DNA of 64,000 nucleotides. It comes from Paenibacillus sp. JJ-223. Lineage in GTDB: Bacteria; Bacillota; Bacilli; Paenibacillales; Paenibacillaceae. Both the position numbers and the translations under genes were made by a program. Positions 42,189 to 51,097 of the stretch are shown here, piece after piece. The notes below the pieces were generated by a model. That model made no database searches. It was given only the letters and a program-made list of their open reading frames with translations, and was not told the origin of the DNA. Positions within the stretch are counted from its first letter, which is position 1. The number at the start of each line of letters is the position of its first letter. Where the stretch lies: NCBI RefSeq assembly GCF_927798175.1, contig NZ_CAKMMP010000017.1, positions 118,079-182,078 on the forward strand, written 5' to 3'.

Positions 42189-42980
42189 TTGGAACAAGTG
42201 ATATGTCATGGGACGAAGATAAGTTATGCCGATCAGGGAGAAGGCGAGGCTCTTATTTTGCTGCACGGCTTCTGCGGCAGCTCATCCTATTGGGAAGAAG
42301 TGGTGCCCGAGCTGGCACGCCAATATCGTTGTATTGTACCCGATCTTCGTGGACATGGCGCAACCGATGCTCCCGAAGGGCCCTATACGATTGAACAAAT
42401 GGGTAACGATGTACTTGGCCTGATGGACGAGCTGCATATTGAGAAAGCGGTCCTGCTTGGCCATTCCATGGGCGGTTATGTCACCTTGGCCATTGCCGAG
42501 CAGCATCCGGAGAGGCTGCAAGCCTTCGGGCTGGTTCATTCCACCGCATATCCGGACGGGGAAGAGGCCAAAGAGAAGCGGCTGCGCGCCGTCTCGACGA
42601 TTCGGAACGACGGGATTGTAAGCTTCGTGGACGGGCTTGTTCCCGGGCTCTTTGCGCCAGAGCACGTCAAGTCGTTTGCGGAGAAAGTTCAGCGCGTTAA
42701 AGAAATCGGTTATCGAACCCCTCCCCAAGGCGCAGCCGGAGCCGCGATGGCGATGAGGGAGCGTCCGGACCGAAGGGATGTGCTGTCGGCTGCGTCGCTT
42801 CCGGTATTGCTGGTCGCCGGCGAGAAGGATGCCGTCGTTCCGCCCGAGCGGATGTTTACGAGCGATAAGCCTAATATCGTTCAGCACGTCATTGCCGAAG
42901 CCGGGCACATGAGCATGTACGAAGCCCCCGAATCATTGATTCAGGTCATTAAACAATTTATGTCAGGGCTTTCCCGATAA
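42189..42980 (+). CDS. Alpha/beta hydrolase
   Basis: A 263-residue soluble alpha/beta hydrolase. The oxyanion motif LLHGFCGSS, nucleophile GHSMGGY, acid in GEKDAVVP and His in EAGHMSMYE form the triad; DLRGHGATD is typical of the broad esterase/haloperoxidase group. The substrate is unknown. The start is TTG behind AAGGAGAGG. It is a single gene with a strong terminator. Confidence 0.88.
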   Translation: MEQVICHGTKISYADQGEGEALILLHGFCGSSSYWEEVVPELARQYRCIVPDLRGHGATDAPEGPYTIEQMGNDVLGLMDELHIEKAVLLGHSMGGYVTLAIAEQHPERLQAFGLVHSTAYPDGEEAKEKRLRAVSTIRNDGIVSFVDGLVPGLFAPEHVKSFAEKVQRVKEIGYRTPPQGAAGAAMAMRERPDRRDVLSAASLPVLLVAGEKDAVVPPERMFTSDKPNIVQHVIAEAGHMSMYEAPESLIQVIKQFMSGLSR

Positions 42981-43003
42981 AATAGCAACTATTTGCTTGA
43001 CTT

Positions 43004-43048
43004 AGCCCCCGCAGCCCCTTGAAGGGTTTGCGGGGGCTTTGGCTTTTT
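43004..43048 (+). terminator. Terminator after the alpha/beta hydrolase
   Basis: AGCCCCCGCA pairs with TGCGGGGGCT, with an inner CCCTT/AGGG stem and a TTGGCTTTTT tail. Confidence 0.9.
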
Positions 43049-43133
43049 GGCAAATCATGAATTACAATAATGACCAAGGACCGATCCTGTCGGGTTCGGA
43101 TTATGAACAAGGGATGGACGAGGGGGCTGCGCG

Positions 43134-43823
43134 ATGTTCAGGAAAGACTATCTGCTCCGTATGATGGAGGAAATGACCGAGGCAATCGGCAAAGCATTTA
43201 CGCTTAGACAACAGCGCAAACATACGGAGGCATTGACCGAACTGGATGAATTGCTGCGGAGGCAGTTTGGCATGAACTCTTCGCTGCTGAACTCCCTTCC
43301 GGTGGATGACGTGATCGAAATGTTCCGCTTTCGCGGTGTCATAGAAGTCGATAATTTGCAACAAGCGGCACGGCTGATCGAAGAAGAAGCCCATATTTTC
43401 GGGGAAAAGGCCAAAGTGGAGGGCATCGATGATCAGGAGCGGCGGGATGCGGAGGATGAACAATGGATCCGTTTCATGAAAGTTCTCCATTTTTATCTGT
43501 ATGCCTTGAATCATGGTGCGGACAAAAAGCTGCTGGACGCACCTGAACGGGTTGAGGCCATTCTGGAGCAAACGAAGGAATATGCACTTCCGCCAAAGAC
43601 AGAAAAACAGTTGGCATTATATCGGGAACATCAGGGAAAGTTTGATCTGGCCGAGAACAGCTGGTATCGCATTCTTCGTTCCCAGGAACAACTGCCGCAG
43701 GATTATCGTGGCGACGTGATCGCATTTTATGAGCGCTTGATTCAGCTTGAGGATGAACAATTGGCGAACGGAGGTTTGCCGCGGGACGAAGTGGAAGAGG
43801 GACTCGCCGAGCTGCACAAGTAA
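43134..43823 (+). CDS. DUF6483-like helical protein
   Basis: A 229-residue soluble, almost wholly helical protein (LRQQRKHTEALTELDELLRR, EDEQWIRFMKVLHFYLYAL) with TPR-like character near the end (FDLAENSWYRILRSQ). It fits DUF6483 proteins of Bacillales, function unknown. The ATG has only a modest GAGGGGGC site upstream. Confidence 0.75.
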   Translation: MFRKDYLLRMMEEMTEAIGKAFTLRQQRKHTEALTELDELLRRQFGMNSSLLNSLPVDDVIEMFRFRGVIEVDNLQQAARLIEEEAHIFGEKAKVEGIDDQERRDAEDEQWIRFMKVLHFYLYALNHGADKKLLDAPERVEAILEQTKEYALPPKTEKQLALYREHQGKFDLAENSWYRILRSQEQLPQDYRGDVIAFYERLIQLEDEQLANGGLPRDEVEEGLAELHK

Positions 43824-44033
43824 GGAAGGTTATGCGGGAGAAATGAACGACTGCCCAAGTTGGATCAAGCGAGCTTGAAACGGGCCGACCCGAGCTATAC
43901 AACCGTTCATGGCGCCCTGAGCATCCTTGATGAAACGGAATGCTTTGCCATGGCGGGCTGTTAGCGGTCTTCACTTGGAGAGGAAACGGAATTATGGTAT
44001 GGTAACGGTTGACCAAACCAAACCGAAAGTGAG

Positions 44034-45290
44034 ATGTACCCCGTGGATTCGTTGCGAAATCTAATACATGACATCTTTGAGCAGAATTCGCTGATCACGG
44101 CGACCTGGAGCCAGCTGCGCAGACGAGACAACGTGTCGTTTACCAAAGTGCAGGTCAAGCCGGTGTCGATTAAAAATCAGCTGCATTATCAATTCGCATT
44201 TCATCATAGCAATAAAGTGCTGCATGAAAATTTGACGCCGGACGAGGCGGAGGAACGCATGATTCAACTGTGCGAGGAGACGTTCCGCCAAGGGATGCTC
44301 TGCACGGTGGAGGCGGACTATCAGATTTTGATCAGCAAAAAATATAAGGTATCCATTTTGACCAAATCCCCGTCCAAAACAGCGGCGAACCTGTCGCATA
44401 ACCGAAAGAAACAGTATGTGCTGGAGGAAGGCATTCCCGTTTCGTTCCTGGTGGAGCTTGGCATCATGAACGAAGAAGGGCGCGTGCTGGCCCGCAAGTA
44501 TGACAAGTTCCGGCAGATCAACCGTTTTCTCGAAATGGTGCAGGACGTGATCCAGCATCTGCCGGAAGGACGGCCGCTGACGATCGTCGATTTCGGCTGC
44601 GGCAAGTCGTACCTGACATTTGCGCTGTACCATTATCTGTCGATTCAGCAGCGCAGGTCGCTGCGCATCATCGGCCTTGACTTGAAAGCGGACGTAATCG
44701 AGCACTGCAATGATTTGGCCAAACGTCTGCATTACGGCGATTTGAAGTTTCTGGTGGGCGATATTGCCGACTATGACGAACTGCAGGAAGTCGATATGGT
44801 CGTCACGCTCCATGCCTGCGACACGGCTACGGATGCTGCGCTCGAAAAGGCGGTTCGCTGGGGCGCTTCAGTCATTCTGTCGGTGCCTTGCTGCCAGCAT
44901 GAATTGTTTAACCAGATCGAAGCTCCCGTTATGGAGCCGCTGCTGTCGCATGGAATCCTGAAGGAACGTTTCTCGGCGCTGGCGACTGATGCCATTCGGG
45001 CCAAACTGCTCGACCTGCTTGGGTACAAAACGCAGCTGCTCGAATTCATCGATATGGAGCATACGCCGAAAAACATCTTGATTCGCGCCGTCCGCGGACA
45101 AGCCGGCCAGACGGAGGCGTTGTGGAGCGAGTATACGGCATTCCGCGATTTCATTCATGCAGACCCGTATTTGGAGCGTGCCTGCGCCGATTTGTTGCCC
45201 GGTGACGGTGGGAATAAACCGGGAAAGATTACGGACGACGCGGAATCCGGCAAGCGCAAACCCGAGGCGGGAAGCTGCGACCACTGTTAG
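44034..45290 (+). CDS. Class I SAM-dependent methyltransferase (Methyltransf_32 type)
   Basis: A 418-residue methyltransferase. The N-terminal about 130 residues carry a separate domain. The Rossmann part begins TIVDFGCGKSYLTFAL, with IIGLDLKADVIEHC, DMVVTLHACDTATDAAL and the motif SVPCCQHEL. This pattern is seen in putative RNA methyltransferases of the PF13679 group; the substrate is unknown. The start has a weak ribosome binding site (GAAAGTGAG). About 210 bases before it hold no gene. Confidence 0.85.
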   Translation: MYPVDSLRNLIHDIFEQNSLITATWSQLRRRDNVSFTKVQVKPVSIKNQLHYQFAFHHSNKVLHENLTPDEAEERMIQLCEETFRQGMLCTVEADYQILISKKYKVSILTKSPSKTAANLSHNRKKQYVLEEGIPVSFLVELGIMNEEGRVLARKYDKFRQINRFLEMVQDVIQHLPEGRPLTIVDFGCGKSYLTFALYHYLSIQQRRSLRIIGLDLKADVIEHCNDLAKRLHYGDLKFLVGDIADYDELQEVDMVVTLHACDTATDAALEKAVRWGASVILSVPCCQHELFNQIEAPVMEPLLSHGILKERFSALATDAIRAKLLDLLGYKTQLLEFIDMEHTPKNILIRAVRGQAGQTEALWSEYTAFRDFIHADPYLERACADLLPGDGGNKPGKITDDAESGKRKPEAGSCDHC

Positions 45291-45504
45291 ACCATCAAGG
45301 CATTCGGCCGATTGGAATCTCATTGGAATGAGCCGGGGCGAGGATGGAGAAGCGGTGAATCTTATCGGTCATCGTCTATCGCGGCGATAATGCGGGCATA
45401 CTTGGGAAAAGGGTCCTGCATCGCGAAAAATGAGCATCGTTTGTTGGCCATCTGGCATGTTAAAGCAGACGCGTCTTATGGACGCAGCAAAATCTTATCG
45501 ACAT

Positions 45505-45541
45505 AAGGCGGGAGACCCTGTATCAGGGCTTCCGCCTTTTT
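45505..45541 (+). terminator. Terminator before the O-antigen-ligase-like gene
   Basis: AAGGCGG pairs with CCGCCTT with an inner CCCTG/CAGGG stem and a T tail. It probably ends the methyltransferase transcript about 215 bases downstream of its stop. Confidence 0.85.
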
Positions 45542-45588
45542 GGTTTTGGAGCAGGCGTTGGATGAGGGCAGAAAAGGAGGTGACGGGG

Positions 45589-47811
45589 ATGCGGCCGGGG
45601 GCTGATGAGAGAAGAAGGCTCTTTATGGGACGGGATCGGGGAGTGCTGCAGCATTTTAACCTATGGTTGCTGGGAGGGATGACCTGCGCAATATTGGTGG
45701 CTGCTTGCCTGAAGCATGGATTGTTTTTTTCGGCAGATGTGAATGAGCTGTTGATCGTTATACTTGCCGGCACGATCATTTGCATGGCTGCCACTTCGGT
45801 GAACGAAGGCATGATAAAAATGCGACGCTGCGGACAGCGGACTGGACGCAAGCTGAAATGGACTGCATTTGCTCAGCAGTGCATGGCGTGGATGTATTCT
45901 GCGGAACTGCGCACTTCTCTCTGGCCGCTGGCGTTGGCGATGCTGTTCGGGCTGCACGCATGGTTAGGCCCCGGAAACAGGCAGGGGAGCGTGGAAGAGA
46001 TGTTCCGTTGGAGCCTGCTGGCCGCCTTTGCGCTGCTGGCCGCCATGTTGGCCAGACAGCCGCACGGCGCGCGCTGGTTTGCCTGCGGCTGGCAGCTGGC
46101 AGGCGGCGTGCTTGTGCTAAGCGGCCTGTTGGCCGTGTGCGGCATGCTGCCGCTGCCCGGCGGGGTCATGCGCACCGCTGACCCCGAACTAAGCTTCGCC
46201 GGCGCCCGGCTCGGCGGATTGCTGCAGTACCCGAACGCGTACGGTGCCGTCGTCGGCATGTACGCGCTTGAGCGGCTGGCTGCCGCCGCTGCGGTGCTCG
46301 CCCGGCCTGTCCGGGCCGGGCGGCTTCTCGCGGCAGCGCTGCCGCTTATGCCCGCGCTGCTCGCGCTCCTGCTGAGCGAGTCGCGCGGCGCCTGGCTGGC
46401 GACCGGCTGCGCCGCGGTCGCCGCCTGGGGGCTGCAGCGGCGCGGTGCCCGCCTGCCGCTGCTGCTGGCCGCAGCCGCGCCCTTCGCGTGCGCGGCCTGG
46501 CTGTACCGCCAGCTGGCTGCCGCGCAGCTGGCGCCTGCGCCTTTGCCCGGCCTGCTCGCGCTGGCCGGGGCGTGGGCGGCAGCGCTGCTGGGCACGCTGC
46601 TGCTGCACCGCCTGCGGCATAGCGGCGCACGGGCGCGCGCTGCCGCCTTGGCGGCCACGGCGCTGGCGTGCGCATCCGCCGCAGCGCTGGCCGCAGGCTC
46701 CGTCGCCGGGCGATTCGCCGCCGGCGCGGGCACGGGCTTGTCCCGCCTGGAAATGTGGCGGGATGCCCTGAAACACTGGGCCGCGGCCCCTTGGGCCGGC
46801 CACGGCGGAGAGACGTGGCGCTACGGATATCGCGCCATCCAGACCTCGCCGTACGTGGGCGGCGAGGTGCATAGCGGTCCCCTGGATCTTGCCCTCGACA
46901 CGGGCTTGATCGGACTGCTGCTCGTGTTCGGCTGGATATGCCTTACCCTGCGCAGCGTTCGGGGCAGCGCGGCCCGTTGGGTGCCGCCCTTCATGGTCTT
47001 TATCCTGCATGGAGCCATGGACTTCGACTGGAGTTATGCGCTGCCCTGGATGCTGTTTATTTGGCTTGGGGCTTGGGCGAGTGCAGCTGAACGCAAGAGC
47101 GCAGCGCCAGATATGAGAAACGGGCAGTCTCGGAGCGTTAGCGGACGACCAGGCACAGGCCAGCCGTTGTTGCCGGCGGTCGCGTCCTTGCTCGCCTTGC
47201 TGCTGTGGCTTGGCGGTACGGGCATGCTTGTCGGTCGGCATATCTCGGCCGGGCAGCAGTATCGTCAAGCATGGTCTTCACTGGACCAAGACGATGCGGG
47301 GATGCGCCGGGAGGCGCTGCTCTCGGCATTGCGCCTTAACCCGTTCATGCCGGATCTTGCCCTGGAGCTGGCCAGAAGCGTTCCAGTCCGCCAGGCAGAA
47401 GATATACTGCAATACAGCCTGTCCCATGCTTCGGGCGACTGGCGGCTGCTTTACGAGTTAGGGAGATGCGCCGCTGTTTCCGGGGAGGGGGAAAGGGCAG
47501 CTTCGTTTTTCGCCCGGGCCATTGCAAACAACCGGTACGATTCCGTGCTTCGGACATCCGCTTTGCGTTGGATGGATCAGGCCGCAAAGCAGGAACGTGC
47601 ACTGGGTCTGGAGGATCGTTCAAGGCACAGTGCGGCCATGGGGGTTCGAATGTACGAGCATTATCTATGGCAGGTCGAGAAGGTGAAGGAAAAAGGAGGA
47701 CGAAACGATCGCTCGTTCGCAGTGACACCAGTCGCGCGGATGTATGGAGAGCAGCTGCGGCAGCTGGCAGCGAATCAATATTCGACTTGGAAAATGGCAG
47801 ACATGCGCTAG
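45589..47811 (+). CDS. O-antigen ligase-like membrane protein with C-terminal TPR-like region
   Basis: A 740-residue polytopic membrane protein of the Wzy_C/O-antigen ligase family. About a dozen helices run to residue 570; the key loop has GLSRLEMWRDALKHW and GGEVHSGPLDLALDTGLIGL. The family polymerises or transfers glycans outside the membrane. The last about 170 residues look like helical repeats. The ATG follows AAAAGGAGGTGA. The core (about 46,020-46,760) is extremely Ala/Leu-rich and GC-rich compared with its flanks. No other glycan genes adjoin it, so the substrate is unknown. Confidence 0.85.
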   Translation: MRPGADERRRLFMGRDRGVLQHFNLWLLGGMTCAILVAACLKHGLFFSADVNELLIVILAGTIICMAATSVNEGMIKMRRCGQRTGRKLKWTAFAQQCMAWMYSAELRTSLWPLALAMLFGLHAWLGPGNRQGSVEEMFRWSLLAAFALLAAMLARQPHGARWFACGWQLAGGVLVLSGLLAVCGMLPLPGGVMRTADPELSFAGARLGGLLQYPNAYGAVVGMYALERLAAAAAVLARPVRAGRLLAAALPLMPALLALLLSESRGAWLATGCAAVAAWGLQRRGARLPLLLAAAAPFACAAWLYRQLAAAQLAPAPLPGLLALAGAWAAALLGTLLLHRLRHSGARARAAALAATALACASAAALAAGSVAGRFAAGAGTGLSRLEMWRDALKHWAAAPWAGHGGETWRYGYRAIQTSPYVGGEVHSGPLDLALDTGLIGLLLVFGWICLTLRSVRGSAARWVPPFMVFILHGAMDFDWSYALPWMLFIWLGAWASAAERKSAAPDMRNGQSRSVSGRPGTGQPLLPAVASLLALLLWLGGTGMLVGRHISAGQQYRQAWSSLDQDDAGMRREALLSALRLNPFMPDLALELARSVPVRQAEDILQYSLSHASGDWRLLYELGRCAAVSGEGERAASFFARAIANNRYDSVLRTSALRWMDQAAKQERALGLEDRSRHSAAMGVRMYEHYLWQVEKVKEKGGRNDRSFAVTPVARMYGEQLRQLAANQYSTWKMADMR

Positions 47812-48003
47812 GTATTATCGTCGTTGCCATAAAGAGCATCAGAACGCTGGATCGAACGTTTCCAAATTAGCGAGAGTGGGGCAGTTACTTCTTCCTGAGC
47901 CCCTATGGATAGAAATTGAAAGCTTATGTAAGTGTACTCTATCAACGATGCAAGTTTTGTTTTTGACGGCAAAGACATGATCACGAAGTGCTCTCTTTAA
48001 CTG
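47812..48003 (+). other. Unassigned interval before a terminator
   Basis: About 190 bases lie between the O-antigen-ligase-like stop and its apparent terminator. No gene is recognised. A GGGGC/GCCCC pairing near 47878-47904 is present. Confidence 0.35.
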
Positions 48004-48050
48004 ACTTGCGGGAATGCGAAGTGCGGTTCGCAACACCCGCAAGTTTTTTT
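48004..48050 (+). terminator. Terminator hairpin, plus strand
   Basis: ACTTGCGGG at 48004-48012 pairs with CCCGCAAGT at 48036-48044, followed by six Ts. An inner GCGAA/TTCGC pairing extends it. Confidence 0.85.
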
Positions 48051-48065
48051 GGCTGTGTGTATCGC

Positions 48066-48413
48066 TTATAGGCGATATCCTCCGAATGCCTGGCGAAAGG
48101 CTTCCTGCAGCGGCGCCTCCTCCGTTTCCCATAGGGCGGCGATATCGGGGCAGACGTTTTCATTCCACCACTCGCATAACAATTTGCGGTTATCCTTGTT
48201 TTCTCCGATCCACAGCAAATTCTCGATGACCTTTTTGTAGTAGAGTTCTTCGGCCTGCTGCATCAGATCGGGAGAGATATATGTTTTCAACCGTTTGGCG
48301 GTCCGGTACAGCTCTTTGCTGCATGCTCTGCGGATTCCTCTTGCGGAAGGCAGCTGCTTGCCGGGTGTACGATGTTTGACAGGCGGATGTCCGGGTTTCG
48401 TTCTGGCTTGCAT
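48066..48413 (-). CDS. Conserved small protein, unknown
   Basis: A 115-residue protein with a basic N-terminal third (KPGHPPVKHRTPGKQLP) and a helical rest (SPDLMQQAEELYYKKVIENL, ENKDNRKLLCEWWNENVCPD). It has no signal or membrane segment and I do not recognise a family. The ATG follows AAAGGAG by nine bases, which supports it as a real gene. Confidence 0.65.
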   Translation of the reverse strand: MQARTKPGHPPVKHRTPGKQLPSARGIRRACSKELYRTAKRLKTYISPDLMQQAEELYYKKVIENLLWIGENKDNRKLLCEWWNENVCPDIAALWETEEAPLQEAFRQAFGGYRL

Positions 48414-48574
48414 CGCTCCACGCTCCTTTCACGATACCATATGCGGATCGTTCCTCATGGGACACAACCGGCAGCCGGCAATATGGCAAGAGGACACGAC
48501 CCTGTGATAAGATAGGAACGAGTCGTTCATGGTGTCTGAGGCACCGCCATACTGAATAAAGAAAGAGGGTCGAG

Positions 48575-49189
48575 ATGGACGTAATTCATAACATTGTCGG
48601 TCAATTATTCGACTGGATTCAAGGTCTTGGATATTTCGGAATCATGCTGGGGCTGATGCTGGAAGTCATCCCGAGCGAAATCGTTCTGGCCTACGGGGGA
48701 TTCCTCGTGTCGCAGGGGCAAATCAATTTCCTGGGAGCCGTCATTTTTGGCACGGTTGGCGGCGTGGTGGCACAGCTGTTTATCTACTGGATCGGTCGTT
48801 ATGGCGGTAGACCCGTACTTGAACGCTATGGCAAATACATACTGATTCAGAAAAAACACATCGACCATTCCGAGGAATGGTTCCGCAAGTACGGCACGGG
48901 CGTGATCTTTACGGCAAGGTTTGTGCCTGTCGTACGACATGCGATCTCCATTCCGGCAGGCATATCGAAAATGCCGGTCGGCAAATTTATCCTGCTCACC
49001 ACGCTGGCTGTTATACCTTGGTCCGTACTGTTTATATATTTGGGAATGGTCCTTGGCGACAAATGGAAGGATATCGATGAAACGGCAGCGCCTTATGTGA
49101 CTCCAATTCTGCTCGTTGCCCTGGGTCTTATGATTGTTTATTTCCTGATCAAATGGATGAATACACGCAAAAAGAAAGGAAGTGTCTAA
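48575..49189 (+). CDS. DedA-family membrane protein
   Basis: A 204-residue DedA/SNARE-associated protein. Features are GLMLEVIPSEIVLAYGGFLV, the FTARFVPVVRHAISIPAG motif with conserved Arg residues, and a C-terminal helix before a basic tail. DedA members are lipid transporters; some recycle undecaprenyl phosphate. It is one base from the next gene, a thioredoxin-like protein, so the two are co-transcribed. The ATG follows AAAGAGGG. Confidence 0.92.
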   Translation: MDVIHNIVGQLFDWIQGLGYFGIMLGLMLEVIPSEIVLAYGGFLVSQGQINFLGAVIFGTVGGVVAQLFIYWIGRYGGRPVLERYGKYILIQKKHIDHSEEWFRKYGTGVIFTARFVPVVRHAISIPAGISKMPVGKFILLTTLAVIPWSVLFIYLGMVLGDKWKDIDETAAPYVTPILLVALGLMIVYFLIKWMNTRKKKGSV

Positions 49190-49190
49190 C

Positions 49191-49760
49191 ATGGCAAAAC
49201 CTAACCTGTCTCACAAGTTTGGCAAAGGCCTGTCACCTCAGGAGTTCATTGACGCAATGACCAAGAATCAAAGCGAATTCCAGGCGAATTACGACCATTT
49301 TGCATGGCCGAGCGAGGAGGACCGCGAGTTTTTTGAAAGTCTCAACCATCGGGACGATCTTCGTGTATTGATTTTGGCCGCGGATTGGTGCGGTGACGTC
49401 GTTCGCAACATTCCGGTCGTTTTCAGGGCGCTCGAAATTTCCGGCGTGCCGACCGAGGTGCTGATTATGGAAAACCATCCGGAAGTGATGGACGAATTTC
49501 TGACGATGGGCGGCCGATCCGTGCCTGTGGTCATTTTTGCCGATACCGGTGGGCATGTGCTCGGACAGTGGGGTCCCCGCCCGCAGCATGTTCAAGAAGT
49601 GATGGTGGAGTTCAAACGCAACAATCCGGATCGCGAAGCGGCGGATTACCAGGAGAAGATGGCCGTGGCCCGTCAGGAAATGGTCAAACGTTACGGGGAA
49701 GGATCGGAGTCGCACCCAGCCATTTTGCGTGAGCTGCGTGAACTGATTTCGGGTTTCTGA
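49191..49760 (+). CDS. Thioredoxin-family protein
   Basis: A 189-residue soluble thioredoxin-fold protein. The active-site region reads LAADWCGDVVRN, so a single Cys replaces the usual CxxC. The cis-Pro motif RSVPVVIF is present. A thiol or non-redox role is possible. ATG 49191 follows AAAGGAAG, next to the dedA stop. A glyoxalase-II-like gene follows after six bases. Confidence 0.85.
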   Translation: MAKPNLSHKFGKGLSPQEFIDAMTKNQSEFQANYDHFAWPSEEDREFFESLNHRDDLRVLILAADWCGDVVRNIPVVFRALEISGVPTEVLIMENHPEVMDEFLTMGGRSVPVVIFADTGGHVLGQWGPRPQHVQEVMVEFKRNNPDREAADYQEKMAVARQEMVKRYGEGSESHPAILRELRELISGF

Positions 49761-49766
49761 GCCGAT

Positions 49767-50399
49767 ATGTTAAACATCCGTACATTTAACCTTGGTCCGC
49801 TCCAGACCAATGCCTATTTGTTGCAGGGAGAAGATCCGCAGAAGGCGGTCATCATTGATCCCGGCATGAATCCTGCTCCCTTGGTCAAAGCGATCAAGGA
49901 TCTTGAAATTGAAGCCATTTTGCTGACGCATGCACATTTCGACCATATCGGCGGCGTGGAAGAGATTCGCCAAGCGAAGGGCTGCCCGGTTTATTTGCAC
50001 GACTTGGAGAGCGAGTGGCTGACGACTCCGAAATTAAACGGATCACTGAATTGGCCGCAGGTCACGCCGCCCATTTCTGCAGAGCCTGCTGAATACGCAC
50101 TGGCTGAGGGCCAGCAATTGAAACTGATTGGCCATACGTTCCGGGTGTATCACACGCCTGGCCATTCGCCCGGCAGTGTCAGCCTGTTGTGCGGTAATGA
50201 CCTGTTTGCCGGAGACGCGCTCTTCCGAATGGGCGTTGGCAGAACCGACCTGACCGGCGGGCGTGAGAGGGACCTGATCGATTCCATCCAGAACAAGCTG
50301 TACACCCTTCCCGATGAGGTTGTCGTATTTCCCGGCCATGGTCCCAAAACGACGATCGGATACGAGAAACAGCTTAATCCTTACGTGTCCGCAAGATGA
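49767..50399 (+). CDS. MBL-fold hydrolase, glyoxalase II-like (YqgX type)
   Basis: A 210-residue metallo-beta-lactamase-fold hydrolase. The metal motif THAHFDHIGGVEEI, then HTPGHSPGSVSLL, GDALFRMGVGRTDL and the final VFPGHGPKTTI match the short glyoxalase II-like YqgX group, probable thioester hydrolases. It is last of three close genes (dedA, thioredoxin-like, MBL). Confidence 0.9.
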   Translation: MLNIRTFNLGPLQTNAYLLQGEDPQKAVIIDPGMNPAPLVKAIKDLEIEAILLTHAHFDHIGGVEEIRQAKGCPVYLHDLESEWLTTPKLNGSLNWPQVTPPISAEPAEYALAEGQQLKLIGHTFRVYHTPGHSPGSVSLLCGNDLFAGDALFRMGVGRTDLTGGRERDLIDSIQNKLYTLPDEVVVFPGHGPKTTIGYEKQLNPYVSAR

Positions 50400-50452
50400 A
50401 AGGATTGTTTTGTACCGTTTGAAAAAAATCGGACAAAATAGGCAAGAAAGTC

Positions 50453-50481
50453 TGGACAAACGACATGTTTTTCATTAGAAT
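50453..50481 (+). promoter_or_regulatory. Sigma-A promoter candidate
   Basis: TGGACA at 50453-50458, a 17-base spacer, TAGAAT at 50476-50481. It probably drives the 87-residue gene and may read into the sigma factor operon. Confidence 0.55.
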
Positions 50482-50690
50482 AGCTATTAGTTGTTACAAG
50501 CGTTAAGGCATCACTTCACTGAAGTATTTGAATATGCAGCACCCTAACTCGCGAAGCACGCAGACTGTGGTTTTTACCCGGTTTGCGTTCTTTTTTTGTT
50601 TATGGCGATTTTTGGGGAGACTTAGAGTCGGTATCCGGGGCAGCAATCATTTGCATTCATTCAAAAATGAGCAAGGGGAGGGAGCGGGAG

Positions 50691-50954
50691 GTGGAGATCA
50701 TACGTTTCATTCCGTCGTCCAATGGAGAAGAACGGTTGGAGTTCAAGGGCAAGCGGCAGACCGTCGATCAAAGGCGTATGGAAAATATCGAGAGACAGGC
50801 ATATTTAGAAACAACATCCTTACATAACCTTGAGCGTATTCAGAAAGAGAATGAGCATTTTGAATTCAGACATAATATTTGGAAAAGTCGATTGCTGCAT
50901 AAAGGAGCGCACGGTCAGCCGTGGTTCGACAGGCTGCAGCAGCACAGGAGATAG
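50691..50954 (+). CDS. Small hydrophilic protein, unknown
   Basis: An 87-residue charged protein beginning VEIIRFIPSSNGEERLEFKG from GTG 50691, with GGGGAGGGAG just before. The rest is helical and basic (QRRMENIERQAYLE, ERIQKENEHFEFRHN). I do not recognise a family. It sits 140 bases before the ECF sigma gene. Confidence 0.5.
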   Translation: MEIIRFIPSSNGEERLEFKGKRQTVDQRRMENIERQAYLETTSLHNLERIQKENEHFEFRHNIWKSRLLHKGAHGQPWFDRLQQHRR

Positions 50955-51032
50955 CCGTCTGATTGCCCGGGAAATTGTCGCATGATGACCTTCTTCCGCT
51001 TTATTTTGATGCGGCATGGAGTTTTTTTCATT

Positions 51033-51058
51033 TGAACGTTTGGAGTACGTCCATCGTA
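51033..51058 (+). promoter_or_regulatory. Candidate ECF-type autoregulatory promoter of the sigY operon
   Basis: TGAAC at 51033-51037 and CGTA at 51055-51058 are separated by 17 bases, the layout of ECF promoters (AAC at -35, CGT at -10). It lies 40 bases before the sigma factor start. B. subtilis sigY is known to be autoregulated from a TGAACG-type -35. Confidence 0.5.
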
Positions 51059-51097
51059 TTATCTTTCAGATTGAACGGGAAGCAGGTGAAATGCCGG

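Noticed and set aside
46189..47268. Long minus-strand and alternative-frame open frames in the O-antigen-ligase-like gene
   Set aside because: High GC removes stop codons in all frames; the translations are Ala/Arg/Pro-rich without domain signals.
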